The translations under genes and the position numbers were made by a program. Positions 17,611 through 25,188 of a DNA stretch of 64,000 bases are shown one piece after another; the stretch's first letter is position 1, and the number at the start of each line of letters is the position of its first letter. The DNA comes from Leptospira ellinghausenii (lineage in GTDB: Bacteria > Spirochaetota > Leptospiria > Leptospirales > Leptospiraceae). The stretch covers positions 124,001 to 188,000 of the forward strand of contig NZ_BFAZ01000010.1 in the NCBI RefSeq assembly GCF_003114815.1, written 5' to 3'. Below the pieces are notes generated by a model that worked only from the letters and a program-made list of their open reading frames with translations, did not search any database and was not told the DNA's origin.

Positions 17611-20022
17611 ATGTTCCGGAATACAAAACAAAAAATTGCAATTGGTACTTTATTATTCATTGTTGGACTAATCGTTGTTAGTTTTCAAACAAAACCAATT
17701 ACAGGGAAAACAGAAACCAAATCTTCTTTAAAAAAACCAGGTCTTACTCCAGACCCATTTGCTTTATACCAAAGTATTCCTCCCTTTACTTCCGATATTT
17801 CCCCATCAGATTTACCTTCCAATATCGACTTTAGTGCAGACTTTCCTACACCAATGGACCAAGGCACAGGGAAAGATAACGTAGGATTTACAGTTGGTTA
17901 TGGCCTTATTTCGTATTTAGAAGCCGGAAAAAAGGGGATTCGCAATCTATCTTCAATTGGTCCAAATTCTGCGAATGGACAAAAACTTCTGTATTCCGCA
18001 AATTTCATTTATAACCAATTGAACAGTGGGAAAGACCAAGCAGTTTCCCTACTTGATGCCTTGGTTCTTGCAACGAGTAGAGGATCTGTTCCCATTGAAC
18101 TCATGAATGAATCAAGTAACAATCTGAGGGTTCGACCAAAAGCAAACATTGTAGAAATAGGACGAAAAGCAAGGCTTGGGCGAATTTTTAAAATTGAACC
18201 TCACGACCTCTCTTCCATTAAACTTGCATTAGCTGAGAAAAAACCAGTTTTAATTGGATATTTGGTTTATGAAAATTTTCTAGATCCAAAACCAGATGCC
18301 ATTTTCCAACAAGGGAATGGAGAAGTTTTAGGAGCACAATCCCTTGTAATTTTGGGATATAATGACAAAAAGAAAGCGTTTAAAGTTTGGAATACTTGGG
18401 GAACCAATTGGGGGGACCAAGGGTATCTTTGGATCTCTTATGATAGTTTCCCAAAACACACCAAATCGATTTATGTTGCGAATCCTTCAGAGGGAAACCA
18501 ATTACTCACAGAATCAAAATTGATGAATGAATTGGAGTCATTGGAATTTGGTGAACATAATTTATTCCCACCGAAAGAAGTTTATGCATCCCGAGGGGAT
18601 TTTTCTGATCGGATTAGAATCTCATGGTCGAGCGAAAAACGAGCTATTGGGTACGAAGTGTACAGAAAACGTAAAATTGATACGAAATACCAACTTGTAG
18701 GACTTTCCAAACAACCCTATTTCGATGATTTTGGTGTTCAAAAGAATACTGCCTACCATTACAAAGTCGCTAGCTTGGATGAAAATTATTTATCCAAACC
18801 TTCCATTGATTCAAACGATGGTTATGCGTCAGAGCCAACAAAACCTGCAGGCATTTTACCTGTCACGAATTTAAGAGCATCTGTTGCTCCAACGAATGAC
18901 CGTATCCTATTGGAATGGGACAATCATTCCATTCCTACTACTTATATTGTCTACAAATGGAACGCAATGGCACGGATTTTCCGCTTTTTAGGAAAAACTG
19001 AAAAAAATTCTTACACGGATTTAAAAGCCAGTCGTAACGGTGACAACGAAATTTACCAAGTTGTTCCAGAACGAAACCAATTAGAAGGAGAATCCAGTTA
19101 TTACGTATCTGCGCATTTAGATCCTTCTGAGGTTTTAAAACCCAGACCTGAACATTTCACCGCTTCCAAAGGATTGTATCCAGGTGTGACCGTCTTACAA
19201 TGGGAAGGTTCTCCAAGTGCAACAGCTTACCATATCTTTCGAAAAACAAATGGTTCCTGGAAGCGCATTGCCAAAACCACAGATTTACTCTACAAGGACC
19301 ATGAGCCATCTGAAAAAGAATCCTTTTATGCAGTCACAGCAGAATTCGAAGGGGAATTGTATAGTTTCCCATCTGAACCAGATATAGGATATGCATCACT
19401 AGTTGCAGGGAGGTCTTTAAGTGTAAAGGCTCCTGAATTATCAATTACAGAAAATCGTAAATCTGGTGAACTCTGGTTTAGTTGGAATGTAATTCCAAAA
19501 GTCACTTCTTATAAAATTCTGATGAGAAAAAAGAATGAAGAAGACTGGAGTCTTGTCAAAGAAACTTCAGAATCTAATTTTAAATTACAAAATCTTTCGA
19601 AAAATCAATTTTATTTTTTTGTGATTCAATCTGTGCAAAAAGGAGTTGGGGAAAGTTTGTATTCCTCTCCTGTCACTGCTGTTTTATCGGAAACTGTTCC
19701 CGATATTAAGAAAGTAAAAACTTTTGGCGAATCCGCCATACAGAAGTTTATCGGGCCTTGGACCGCTATGTATTGGGATGGAAAAAACAAAGTGAAACCA
19801 GTTCGATTGACCATCGAAGCTGAAGACGCTGAAGGGAACATTGTCATGAAATGGAATGACAATCCAATCTTTCGTGGCAAAAATATTGTAGATTCTGATT
19901 TAATTGAAGAAAAAGGAAAATGGAAAATTAAACTATCTCCAAACTATGAATCTTTATCAGGTGAATTTGAAGACAAAGGTTTAGTCCCAGAAAAAAGCCA
20001 ACTATCATTTATCCGTGAATAA
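17611..20022 (+). CDS. Large envelope protein: inactive papain-like domain plus FN3-like repeats
   Basis: 803 residues with an N-terminal signal or anchor (about 8-26). Residues about 65-285 have the bacterial peptidase C1A layout, but in the block that normally reads DQGSxGSC-AF the sequence is DQGTGKDNVGF, placing Asn90 at the catalytic Cys. In the block that normally reads GGHAV the sequence is LGAQSLVILGY, placing Gln243 at the catalytic His. The third residue, Asn261 in WNTWGTNWGDQGYLW, is kept. About four FN3-like repeats follow (about 320-405, 410-500, 505-595, 605-690), then a 100-residue beta-rich C-terminus. It is probably a non-proteolytic binding protein; its place after exbB-tonB suggests envelope function coupled to energy transduction. 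Confidence 0.8.
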   Translation: MFRNTKQKIAIGTLLFIVGLIVVSFQTKPITGKTETKSSLKKPGLTPDPFALYQSIPPFTSDISPSDLPSNIDFSADFPTPMDQGTGKDNVGFTVGYGLISYLEAGKKGIRNLSSIGPNSANGQKLLYSANFIYNQLNSGKDQAVSLLDALVLATSRGSVPIELMNESSNNLRVRPKANIVEIGRKARLGRIFKIEPHDLSSIKLALAEKKPVLIGYLVYENFLDPKPDAIFQQGNGEVLGAQSLVILGYNDKKKAFKVWNTWGTNWGDQGYLWISYDSFPKHTKSIYVANPSEGNQLLTESKLMNELESLEFGEHNLFPPKEVYASRGDFSDRIRISWSSEKRAIGYEVYRKRKIDTKYQLVGLSKQPYFDDFGVQKNTAYHYKVASLDENYLSKPSIDSNDGYASEPTKPAGILPVTNLRASVAPTNDRILLEWDNHSIPTTYIVYKWNAMARIFRFLGKTEKNSYTDLKASRNGDNEIYQVVPERNQLEGESSYYVSAHLDPSEVLKPRPEHFTASKGLYPGVTVLQWEGSPSATAYHIFRKTNGSWKRIAKTTDLLYKDHEPSEKESFYAVTAEFEGELYSFPSEPDIGYASLVAGRSLSVKAPELSITENRKSGELWFSWNVIPKVTSYKILMRKKNEEDWSLVKETSESNFKLQNLSKNQFYFFVIQSVQKGVGESLYSSPVTAVLSETVPDIKKVKTFGESAIQKFIGPWTAMYWDGKNKVKPVRLTIEAEDAEGNIVMKWNDNPIFRGKNIVDSDLIEEKGKWKIKLSPNYESLSGEFEDKGLVPEKSQLSFIRE

Positions 20023-20059
20023 ACGATAGACCTTCATATGATTCAGAAAAAAGTTTTCG

Positions 20060-20467
20060 TTAGGCAGTTGTTAGTTGGTCAAAAAAATGTTTTGGAATTT
20101 TCCAAGGTCTTTTTTTGGCAAAATCAAAAAATATAGCCGAAAAGATAGCTTCGCAGACTAGAACACCATCGGAAACCCGATACATATTTTGTACGACAGT
20201 TCCCCTTACGGCAGTCATATCCCGAAATCCAGTTTCAATTCGAACCGAATCGGGATGATTCAATGGTTTGTGGTAATTTAACTCGGCCTTTAAGACCACA
20301 GGACCGACCAGATTCTCTCTCATCTCTCGAATGGAAAACCCAATCTTCTCTAATGCCTGCATCCTTGCTTCATCCAAATAGGATTGGTACACTCCATTAT
20401 TAACATGCCCATTGGCATCCAAATGGCTCCATAATACGGGAATTTCAGTTGTATGAGTCACTATCAT
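20060..20467 (-). CDS. Hotdog-fold acyl-CoA thioesterase (4HBT/FadM type)
   Basis: 135 residues from ATG 20467; an upstream in-frame ATG at 20536 would start inside the operator region, so it is less likely. It is a single 4HBT domain: VLWSHLDANGHVNNGVYQSY has the catalytic Asp and the His-x-Asn pattern of FadM/YbgC-like thioesterases, followed by LDEARMQALEKIGF. It would hydrolyse acyl-CoAs. It is divergent from a TetR regulator with two palindromes between them, which probably control it. Confidence 0.88.
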   Translation of the reverse strand: MIVTHTTEIPVLWSHLDANGHVNNGVYQSYLDEARMQALEKIGFSIREMRENLVGPVVLKAELNYHKPLNHPDSVRIETGFRDMTAVRGTVVQNMYRVSDGVLVCEAIFSAIFFDFAKKRPWKIPKHFFDQLTTA

Positions 20468-20498
20468 GATCTTCGCTTTCCTCAACGATTCCAAGATT

Positions 20499-20516
20499 AG
20501 ACAGAACGATCTGTCT
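20499..20516. promoter_or_regulatory. Probable TetR operator 1
   Basis: A perfect inverted repeat, AGACAGA-ACGA-TCTGTCT, lies in the 122-bp gap between the divergent thioesterase and TetR genes. Size and symmetry fit a TetR-dimer site. A related dyad lies 15 bp away. Confidence 0.65.
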
Positions 20517-20530
20517 GCCAACAAAAAAAC

Positions 20531-20544
20531 AGACAATTCTGTCT
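20531..20544. promoter_or_regulatory. Probable TetR operator 2
   Basis: The dyad AGACA-ATTC-TGTCT shares the AGACA/TGTCT half-sites of operator 1 (read on the minus strand it begins AGACAGA). Two related sites in one divergent promoter suggest cooperative autoregulation plus control of the thioesterase. Confidence 0.55.
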
Positions 20545-20589
20545 AATTTATGATTCCCAAAATTGCAAATTGGACTCTAGTGGAGACGA

Positions 20590-21180
20590 ATGAAACGTTC
20601 ACCCAAAATTAGGATTCTCGAAATTGCCAAAAACAGATTTTACAGGCAAGGGTATCACCACACGGGGATCAACCAAATCATCCGAGAATCTGCGACAGCT
20701 AAAGCAAGTTTTTATGATCATTTCCCCTCCAAACAAACTTTAGGTGTTCACGTCATTAGAGCCTATGGTGTTGATGTGCTTGTATGGTTTCGCAAAATCC
20801 TTCGTAATTCCTCTACACCCAATGACTTTATATCGGAAATGTCCCAAGCAATGTTAGACCAAGTAAGAACGAATGATTCATATTACCAAGGTTGCCCCAT
20901 TGCCATTTTTTCTAGCCAATTCCCTGTAGGCGAAAAACCATTTAGTGATGAATTCAAAAGGATTGTCATTCGTTGGGAGTCAATTTTAAGTACAGCCATT
21001 CAGAAATGGAAATCAAAAGGATTGATACAAAAAAATACAAAAGAATTAGAATTAGCAAGGGATCTGATCAATCTCTACGAAGGATCTCTTATGAACTGGC
21101 GAATTTCAATGAATGAAGATTACATCCTCCGTGCGATGTTACAAATCAAAGAAAGATTCAAAACAGAAATTAATAAATAG
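20590..21180 (+). CDS. TetR-family transcriptional regulator
   Basis: 196 residues. Residues about 8-55 are a TetR helix-turn-helix (ILEIAKNRFYRQGYHHTGIN then ATAKASFYDHFPSKQTL). The remaining helical domain would bind a ligand, perhaps an acyl-CoA given its neighbour; this is inference. The ATG has GGAGA 4-5 nt upstream. It is divergent from the thioesterase gene across two palindromes sharing half-sites. Its 3' end overlaps the convergent lipoprotein gene by 11 bp. Confidence 0.9.
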   Translation: MKRSPKIRILEIAKNRFYRQGYHHTGINQIIRESATAKASFYDHFPSKQTLGVHVIRAYGVDVLVWFRKILRNSSTPNDFISEMSQAMLDQVRTNDSYYQGCPIAIFSSQFPVGEKPFSDEFKRIVIRWESILSTAIQKWKSKGLIQKNTKELELARDLINLYEGSLMNWRISMNEDYILRAMLQIKERFKTEINK

Positions 21181-21427
21181 TTCCACTTTCGCAGTTTTTT
21201 CGACAGACTTTTTCTAATCCTAGGCAACTACCCACAATGGCCGCCAAATCTGCGTTACTGTAAGTAGACGCCCCAGTTGATACTCGATAAAATGCATCGT
21301 TCCGTAAAAAACATGCACCTTCAATTGTAGAACACTTATTCCGCTCATAACAAGCAGAACGAAACGAAAATGGCGAACCACAATCCAGTAAAAATACAAA
21401 AGTGATAGAACCAATCAAACCTCTCAT
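21170..21427 (-). CDS. Small Cys-rich putative lipoprotein
   Basis: 85 residues starting MRGLIGSITFVFLLDCGSP, a short hydrophobic signal followed by a Cys that could be lipidated under the loose spirochaete lipobox rules (LLDC). The mature part has six further Cys, spaced to form disulfides in the periplasm. I do not recognise a family. The start overlaps the stop of the upstream UDP-glucose pyrophosphorylase gene by 4 bp (ATGA), so it is the last gene of that operon. Confidence 0.65.
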   Translation of the reverse strand: MRGLIGSITFVFLLDCGSPFSFRSACYERNKCSTIEGACFLRNDAFYRVSTGASTYSNADLAAIVGSCLGLEKVCRKNCESGTIY

Positions 21428-22836
21428 AATGAAATGATTTGGTTTTCAAATTCAGTTTTTGATAAAGATGAAATTTTCTGAAGTGAACCAGAAACGTTTT
21501 GGAATTTCACCTTTCCCTTTATTTTCACAGGAACATCAAATAAAATCTCACCTTCCACAACCAATTCTTCACATTCAACTAAAGATGGTAAGGCCACAAA
21601 CAATGTATCAAATTGTTGGATTTTTTTATAGAATTTTTCATCCAAAGAAACAAGAACTTCGCCAAGTCCTTTTTGCTTTCTTTCTCTTGTCATTGTTAAC
21701 GAAAAATCTTCATTTAATACATAGGCATCCGAACGGCGGATCAAATAGTCTTCTGTTTTTTTGACAGGTGCAAATCGATCTCTTGGAATGATGATCCCTT
21801 TAAACTTTGAAAAATTACCAACCGCACTTCCCATTGCTGTTTCCAGTTGGATGACATCCTTTCCAGAAACTTGTTTTGGATTGACGATGAGAGATAAAGA
21901 AAAGTTTCCTTTTTGAAATCTTTCTTTGAGTGCACGCAAATTGATCCAAAGATTATTGGTAGAAAACGTTCTGAATTTTCCAAGTCCACTAAATTCGTGT
22001 TCGTGTTCTTTTGGAACTTGAGCCGTTTCCAATAATTCGTATTGAATCATTTTACCACCAACTAACTTACGATAAATGGCTCCACCTTTTTTATCCGCTA
22101 AAGTTTTTGGTGTCATTTCCATTGCAAAATGGATATCTTCTTTGAGTAAGTAGGATACGATTTGAGGGTCTACAGTTGCGCCTAAATTATCCCCATTGGA
22201 AAGGAAAGCAATTTCAAATCCTTTGGAGAGAAGTTCATCTAAAATCCCTTCTTCCATCATGGTAAAATAAATATCACCATGACCAGGTGGGCACCAATTT
22301 TCCTTTTCTACATTGGTTTTGATGGGAGCAAAGGTTTTTGCCTCTAATCTTGGAACTTTATGTTGTAAAAAACTAGAACGTAACGATTGTTTGAATCCAC
22401 TATGATTTAATTCTTTTTGAGAATCTTCTTGGGTATTATAAGAATCCATGAATAACAAAGGAACATCGATACCATATTGATTACGAAGGTATTCAATTTG
22501 TTTTGCCATCACGGATAAAAAAGACAAATTCCCTTTGATCGGGATGAGGGACTTTGCTTTGTCGAGTCCCATACTTGTCCCAAGTCCCCCATTCAACTTG
22601 ATGACAACAAGTTTCGATAGAAGTGTGGTATCGAGAGGATAAGAATCATGGATGGACTCAAGGGAAATTTCGTCAGATTTGGGGTCTAAATCTCCTACCT
22701 CTTCCCAACGTACGATCCCTGTTTCACCATTACGGACTGCGTCTACTTTAAGTATAAAGTCAGCGATGAACGCATCAGAAAGACCTGCCTGTTTCATCGT
22801 CTCGCGGATCAGTTGGTCTACGGTTTCTTTCTCCAT
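21424..22836 (-). CDS. UTP-glucose-1-phosphate uridylyltransferase (eukaryotic-type UDPGP family)
   Basis: 470 residues. The nucleotide-binding loop is KLNGGLGTSMGLDKAKSLI (near residue 80), the hallmark of the UDPGP family found in eukaryotes and some bacteria rather than GalU. Other family landmarks are CPPGHGDIY (near residue 180), FLSNGDNLGATVD, and NNLWINLRAL. It makes UDP-glucose from UTP and glucose-1-phosphate for envelope glycans. It lies in a three-gene operon with a secreted protein 1 bp upstream and a lipoprotein overlapping downstream. Confidence 0.9.
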   Translation of the reverse strand: MEKETVDQLIRETMKQAGLSDAFIADFILKVDAVRNGETGIVRWEEVGDLDPKSDEISLESIHDSYPLDTTLLSKLVVIKLNGGLGTSMGLDKAKSLIPIKGNLSFLSVMAKQIEYLRNQYGIDVPLLFMDSYNTQEDSQKELNHSGFKQSLRSSFLQHKVPRLEAKTFAPIKTNVEKENWCPPGHGDIYFTMMEEGILDELLSKGFEIAFLSNGDNLGATVDPQIVSYLLKEDIHFAMEMTPKTLADKKGGAIYRKLVGGKMIQYELLETAQVPKEHEHEFSGLGKFRTFSTNNLWINLRALKERFQKGNFSLSLIVNPKQVSGKDVIQLETAMGSAVGNFSKFKGIIIPRDRFAPVKKTEDYLIRRSDAYVLNEDFSLTMTRERKQKGLGEVLVSLDEKFYKKIQQFDTLFVALPSLVECEELVVEGEILFDVPVKIKGKVKFQNVSGSLQKISSLSKTEFENQIISL

Positions 22837-22837
22837 T

Positions 22838-23203
22838 TCATTTCCCTTCGTGTGGTTCCCCTAATTCGATCCGGTGGGGTTCATCAATGATTCCCGGATT
22901 CCAGAAAAAAAAGACATGAATATTACGACCTTCCCGTTTTGGAACCGGCGTCGTTTCTTTCCTTTCGTACTTTGGCATAAATACTTCGAAATTGTACACC
23001 CAATACTTTCCTTTTTTACGAGAAATCTGACGGATCCCCTGATTGAGAGGGTCCTTCTTAATGAGTTTTCCATAAGGAAGTGGGTATTTTGTCTCCCAAA
23101 TTTCAGGGAGTAATTTGGCTGCATCCTCATAAGTCCCAGGATTTGCCGAGAGATAGGACGGCAAAACCAAAAAGAACAAAAAAAAGCGCACCGAATGTAA
23201 CAT
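22838..23203 (-). CDS. Small secreted protein of unknown function
   Basis: 121 residues with a clear Sec signal peptide (FFLFFLVLPSYLSA, cleavage before NPG). The mature part is basic, rich in aromatic residues and Pro, and contains a short beta-like segment (NIHVFFFWNPGIID). No family is recognised. It is the first gene of the UDP-glucose pyrophosphorylase operon, with its stop 1 bp before the next start. Confidence 0.65.
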   Translation of the reverse strand: MLHSVRFFLFFLVLPSYLSANPGTYEDAAKLLPEIWETKYPLPYGKLIKKDPLNQGIRQISRKKGKYWVYNFEVFMPKYERKETTPVPKREGRNIHVFFFWNPGIIDEPHRIELGEPHEGK

Positions 23204-23315
23204 AGCTTACTAAAAGGCAATCCTATGTGGAGTCGGTTAGAGGTCAATTCAGGAATTCTTCCCCTGGAATTGATTTTCCTAGACAAGAATTGTGTCAGAT
23301 TGAATCATCAAATTC

Positions 23316-24182
23316 ATGTTTCGCTTCATGGAATATCTGGAACGATTTTGGGCTTTTGTATCATTTTACCTGCCTAGTCATTTGTCGATTGATAACAATA
23401 AAGATAAAAATATTCTCATTGTGCCTGGGTTTAGAGCCGGTCGTTTTTTTTATGCAAGACTAAAGTCAAATTTAGACAATCTGGGTTTCAAAGTTGGGAT
23501 TTTGTCTACTTTACGAAACCCCACTTCGTTAGAAGAAGCAATCCAACACTTAGCGAAACAAATTTTAACAGCACCTAACGAAGTTACTTTGATCGCTCAT
23601 AATACTGGTGGTCTATTGGTTTTGATTTTACCAGATGAAGCGAGACGAAAAGTAAAAAGATTAATCACTCTTGGAACTCCCTTTCATGGATCTGATCGAT
23701 TTACCAATACAAGATTTTCGTATTGGGGTTTTGAATCGGATTGGGTGAAAACCAATTATAAAAACGCATTATTTTTTCCACTTTTCCAACCACTCTCTGC
23801 CATTGAAGATTTTAGTTTTCCCCCTCAAGAAAGTACCGAGTTTGGACAAGGACGTGACCTTTGGTTTGACATTCCAGGGAATTACAATCTTGTACGCAGG
23901 AATGAAAACATCCGAACATTACGTGAATTTTTAGGAACACCAAAAGATAATATTAATATCGCACCAAGTCCGAAAGCAAATCCTGACTTTGCAGTCCCTA
24001 AAAAAATCGAGGTTGATTTTTCTAAATATGAACCAGCTGTTTATAAAAAGAATCAAGCAACGTTAGCAAAAAAGAAATCTTCTTCTAACAAAGAGTTGTC
24101 GAAACCGTCACCAAAAACAAAACAGAAAGTGAAACAGACTCCGAAACCAAAGGCAAAACCGAAAAAGAAATCCAAACGGTAA
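23316..24182 (+). CDS. Lipase-like alpha/beta-hydrolase lacking the catalytic Ser and His, with basic tail
   Basis: 288 residues. The order of elements is that of lipases: NILIVPGF (oxyanion strand), VTLIAHNTGG (nucleophile elbow), and RLITLGTPFHGSDRF. However, the elbow, normally GHSxGG, has Asn96 where the nucleophilic Ser belongs, and the segment where the catalytic His is expected (IPGNYNLVRRNENI) has no His. Residues about 240-288 are a Lys/Pro-rich tail ending KPKAKPKKKSKR, close to the tail of the ferritin-like protein at 1338-2084. It is probably non-enzymatic; a sequencing or assembly error would have to affect both sites. No signal peptide is visible. Confidence 0.75.
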   Translation: MFRFMEYLERFWAFVSFYLPSHLSIDNNKDKNILIVPGFRAGRFFYARLKSNLDNLGFKVGILSTLRNPTSLEEAIQHLAKQILTAPNEVTLIAHNTGGLLVLILPDEARRKVKRLITLGTPFHGSDRFTNTRFSYWGFESDWVKTNYKNALFFPLFQPLSAIEDFSFPPQESTEFGQGRDLWFDIPGNYNLVRRNENIRTLREFLGTPKDNINIAPSPKANPDFAVPKKIEVDFSKYEPAVYKKNQATLAKKKSSSNKELSKPSPKTKQKVKQTPKPKAKPKKKSKR

Positions 24183-24192
24183 TACATAAAAA

Positions 24193-24220
24193 AAGCTGTC
24201 CACCAAACGATGGACAGCTT
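24193..24220. terminator. Bidirectional terminator
   Basis: A 10-bp perfect stem, AAGCTGTCCA / TGGACAGCTT, with an 8-nt loop, sits between the convergent lipase-like and copper-protein genes. It has an A-run on the left and TCTAAAAATAA on the right, so it can end transcripts from both sides. Confidence 0.8.
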
Positions 24221-24245
24221 CTAAAAATAAAGTTCTAACCCGAAC

Positions 24246-24692
24246 TTAAACTTTTTTTAGTTCTTTTGCACAAGCAAGACAACTGTCTCTACATTCTTTG
24301 CAAACTGCATGGTGATTGGCATGTTTATCACATTCTTTTGCACAAGCTTCACAGACTTCCACACATAAATTTGCTAGTTTCTTGGTAAACGTTGAACTTT
24401 GGCTCGCAAGTTTCACAAACGAGTCACAAAGGCTAATCACTTCACGAGTGGAGGCCGCACATGCTGCCATCGCTTTATCACCTTTTCCAAGTTCGGTGAT
24501 ACAATGACTGAGGCATACTTCTGCTGATAATTGGCAATGGATTGCTGCCATCATCGCTTTTGCGTATTTGGATTTCCCTGCAGTGGGCATACTTGCACTT
24601 TCGTGGTTATGGTCTTCTGCGGAAAGTGTTGATAAAATTCCAGAAACAGCCACTGCCATTCCTGCTTTTTGTAATAATTCTTTGCGATTCAT
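24246..24692 (-). CDS. csp: Csp-type copper storage protein (four-helix, Cys-rich)
   Basis: 148 residues. The N-terminus (MNRKELLQKAG then a hydrophobic stretch) resembles a signal peptide with an Arg-Lys Tat-like motif. The mature protein has 13 Cys in helical CxxxC patterns (HCQLSAEVCLSHC, LCVEVCEACAKEC, VCKECRDSCLAC), the number known for Csp1, where they line a helix bundle and bind many Cu(I) ions. It likely stores copper outside the cytosol. A good SD (AGAAGGA) precedes the ATG. A small Cys/His-containing lipoprotein gene lies 68 bp upstream. Confidence 0.87.
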   Translation of the reverse strand: MNRKELLQKAGMAVAVSGILSTLSAEDHNHESASMPTAGKSKYAKAMMAAIHCQLSAEVCLSHCITELGKGDKAMAACAASTREVISLCDSFVKLASQSSTFTKKLANLCVEVCEACAKECDKHANHHAVCKECRDSCLACAKELKKV

Positions 24693-24760
24693 ATTCTAAT
24701 CCTTCTGTAGTGATTTTAATTATTTGAAATCGGTTCACCTCAGTACAAGGTGTGCCATTC

Positions 24761-25138
24761 TCAAATCAGAAGGTGGATGGTACGAGTGGGAATATGAGGA
24801 GGGAGTTTGTGTTGTGATTTGGCAATCCAACTCTCGGTTGGTCGCGGTTTTAACAAGGAAACAAAAGACCCACGGGAATCTGACCAAACAACCAATGTCA
24901 TCATTGGTTTGCCGATTGAAAGATCCGAATCAGGTGAAGATTGGAGTGATTCTAAGACAATCGGACAATCACAATTGTCTTTTTTGTCCGATTCACCTGC
25001 TTGTGTTTGGTGGCAAGGAGGGAGTGAGGATTTCTGAACGAAGGATTCAGGAGATAAACATACCCCAAAAAGGGAAGATTTACACCCTAAATAGAGTAAA
25101 AACAGCAGAATGAACCCTAAACTTGCCTTACGTTTCAT
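24761..25138 (-). CDS. Putative metal-related lipoprotein upstream of csp
   Basis: 125 residues starting MKRKASLGFILLFLLYLGCKSS, a lipoprotein-type signal with lipobox YLGC. The mature part carries PPCHQTQ and DNCDCP, two short Cys/His clusters that could bind a metal, then a Ser/Pro-rich and His-containing tail (PPHIPTRTIH). The SD AAGGGAA is strong. No family is recognised. Its position 68 bp upstream of the copper storage gene, in the same direction, suggests a copper role, which is inference. Confidence 0.55.
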   Translation of the reverse strand: MKRKASLGFILLFLLYLGCKSSLFGVCLSPESFVQKSSLPPCHQTQAGESDKKDNCDCPIVLESLQSSPDSDLSIGKPMMTLVVWSDSRGSFVSLLKPRPTESWIAKSQHKLPPHIPTRTIHLLI

Positions 25139-25188
25139 TGTTGTTCCCTTGTCTTTAGACGAAGAACCCTTACAATCAGATTACCAGT

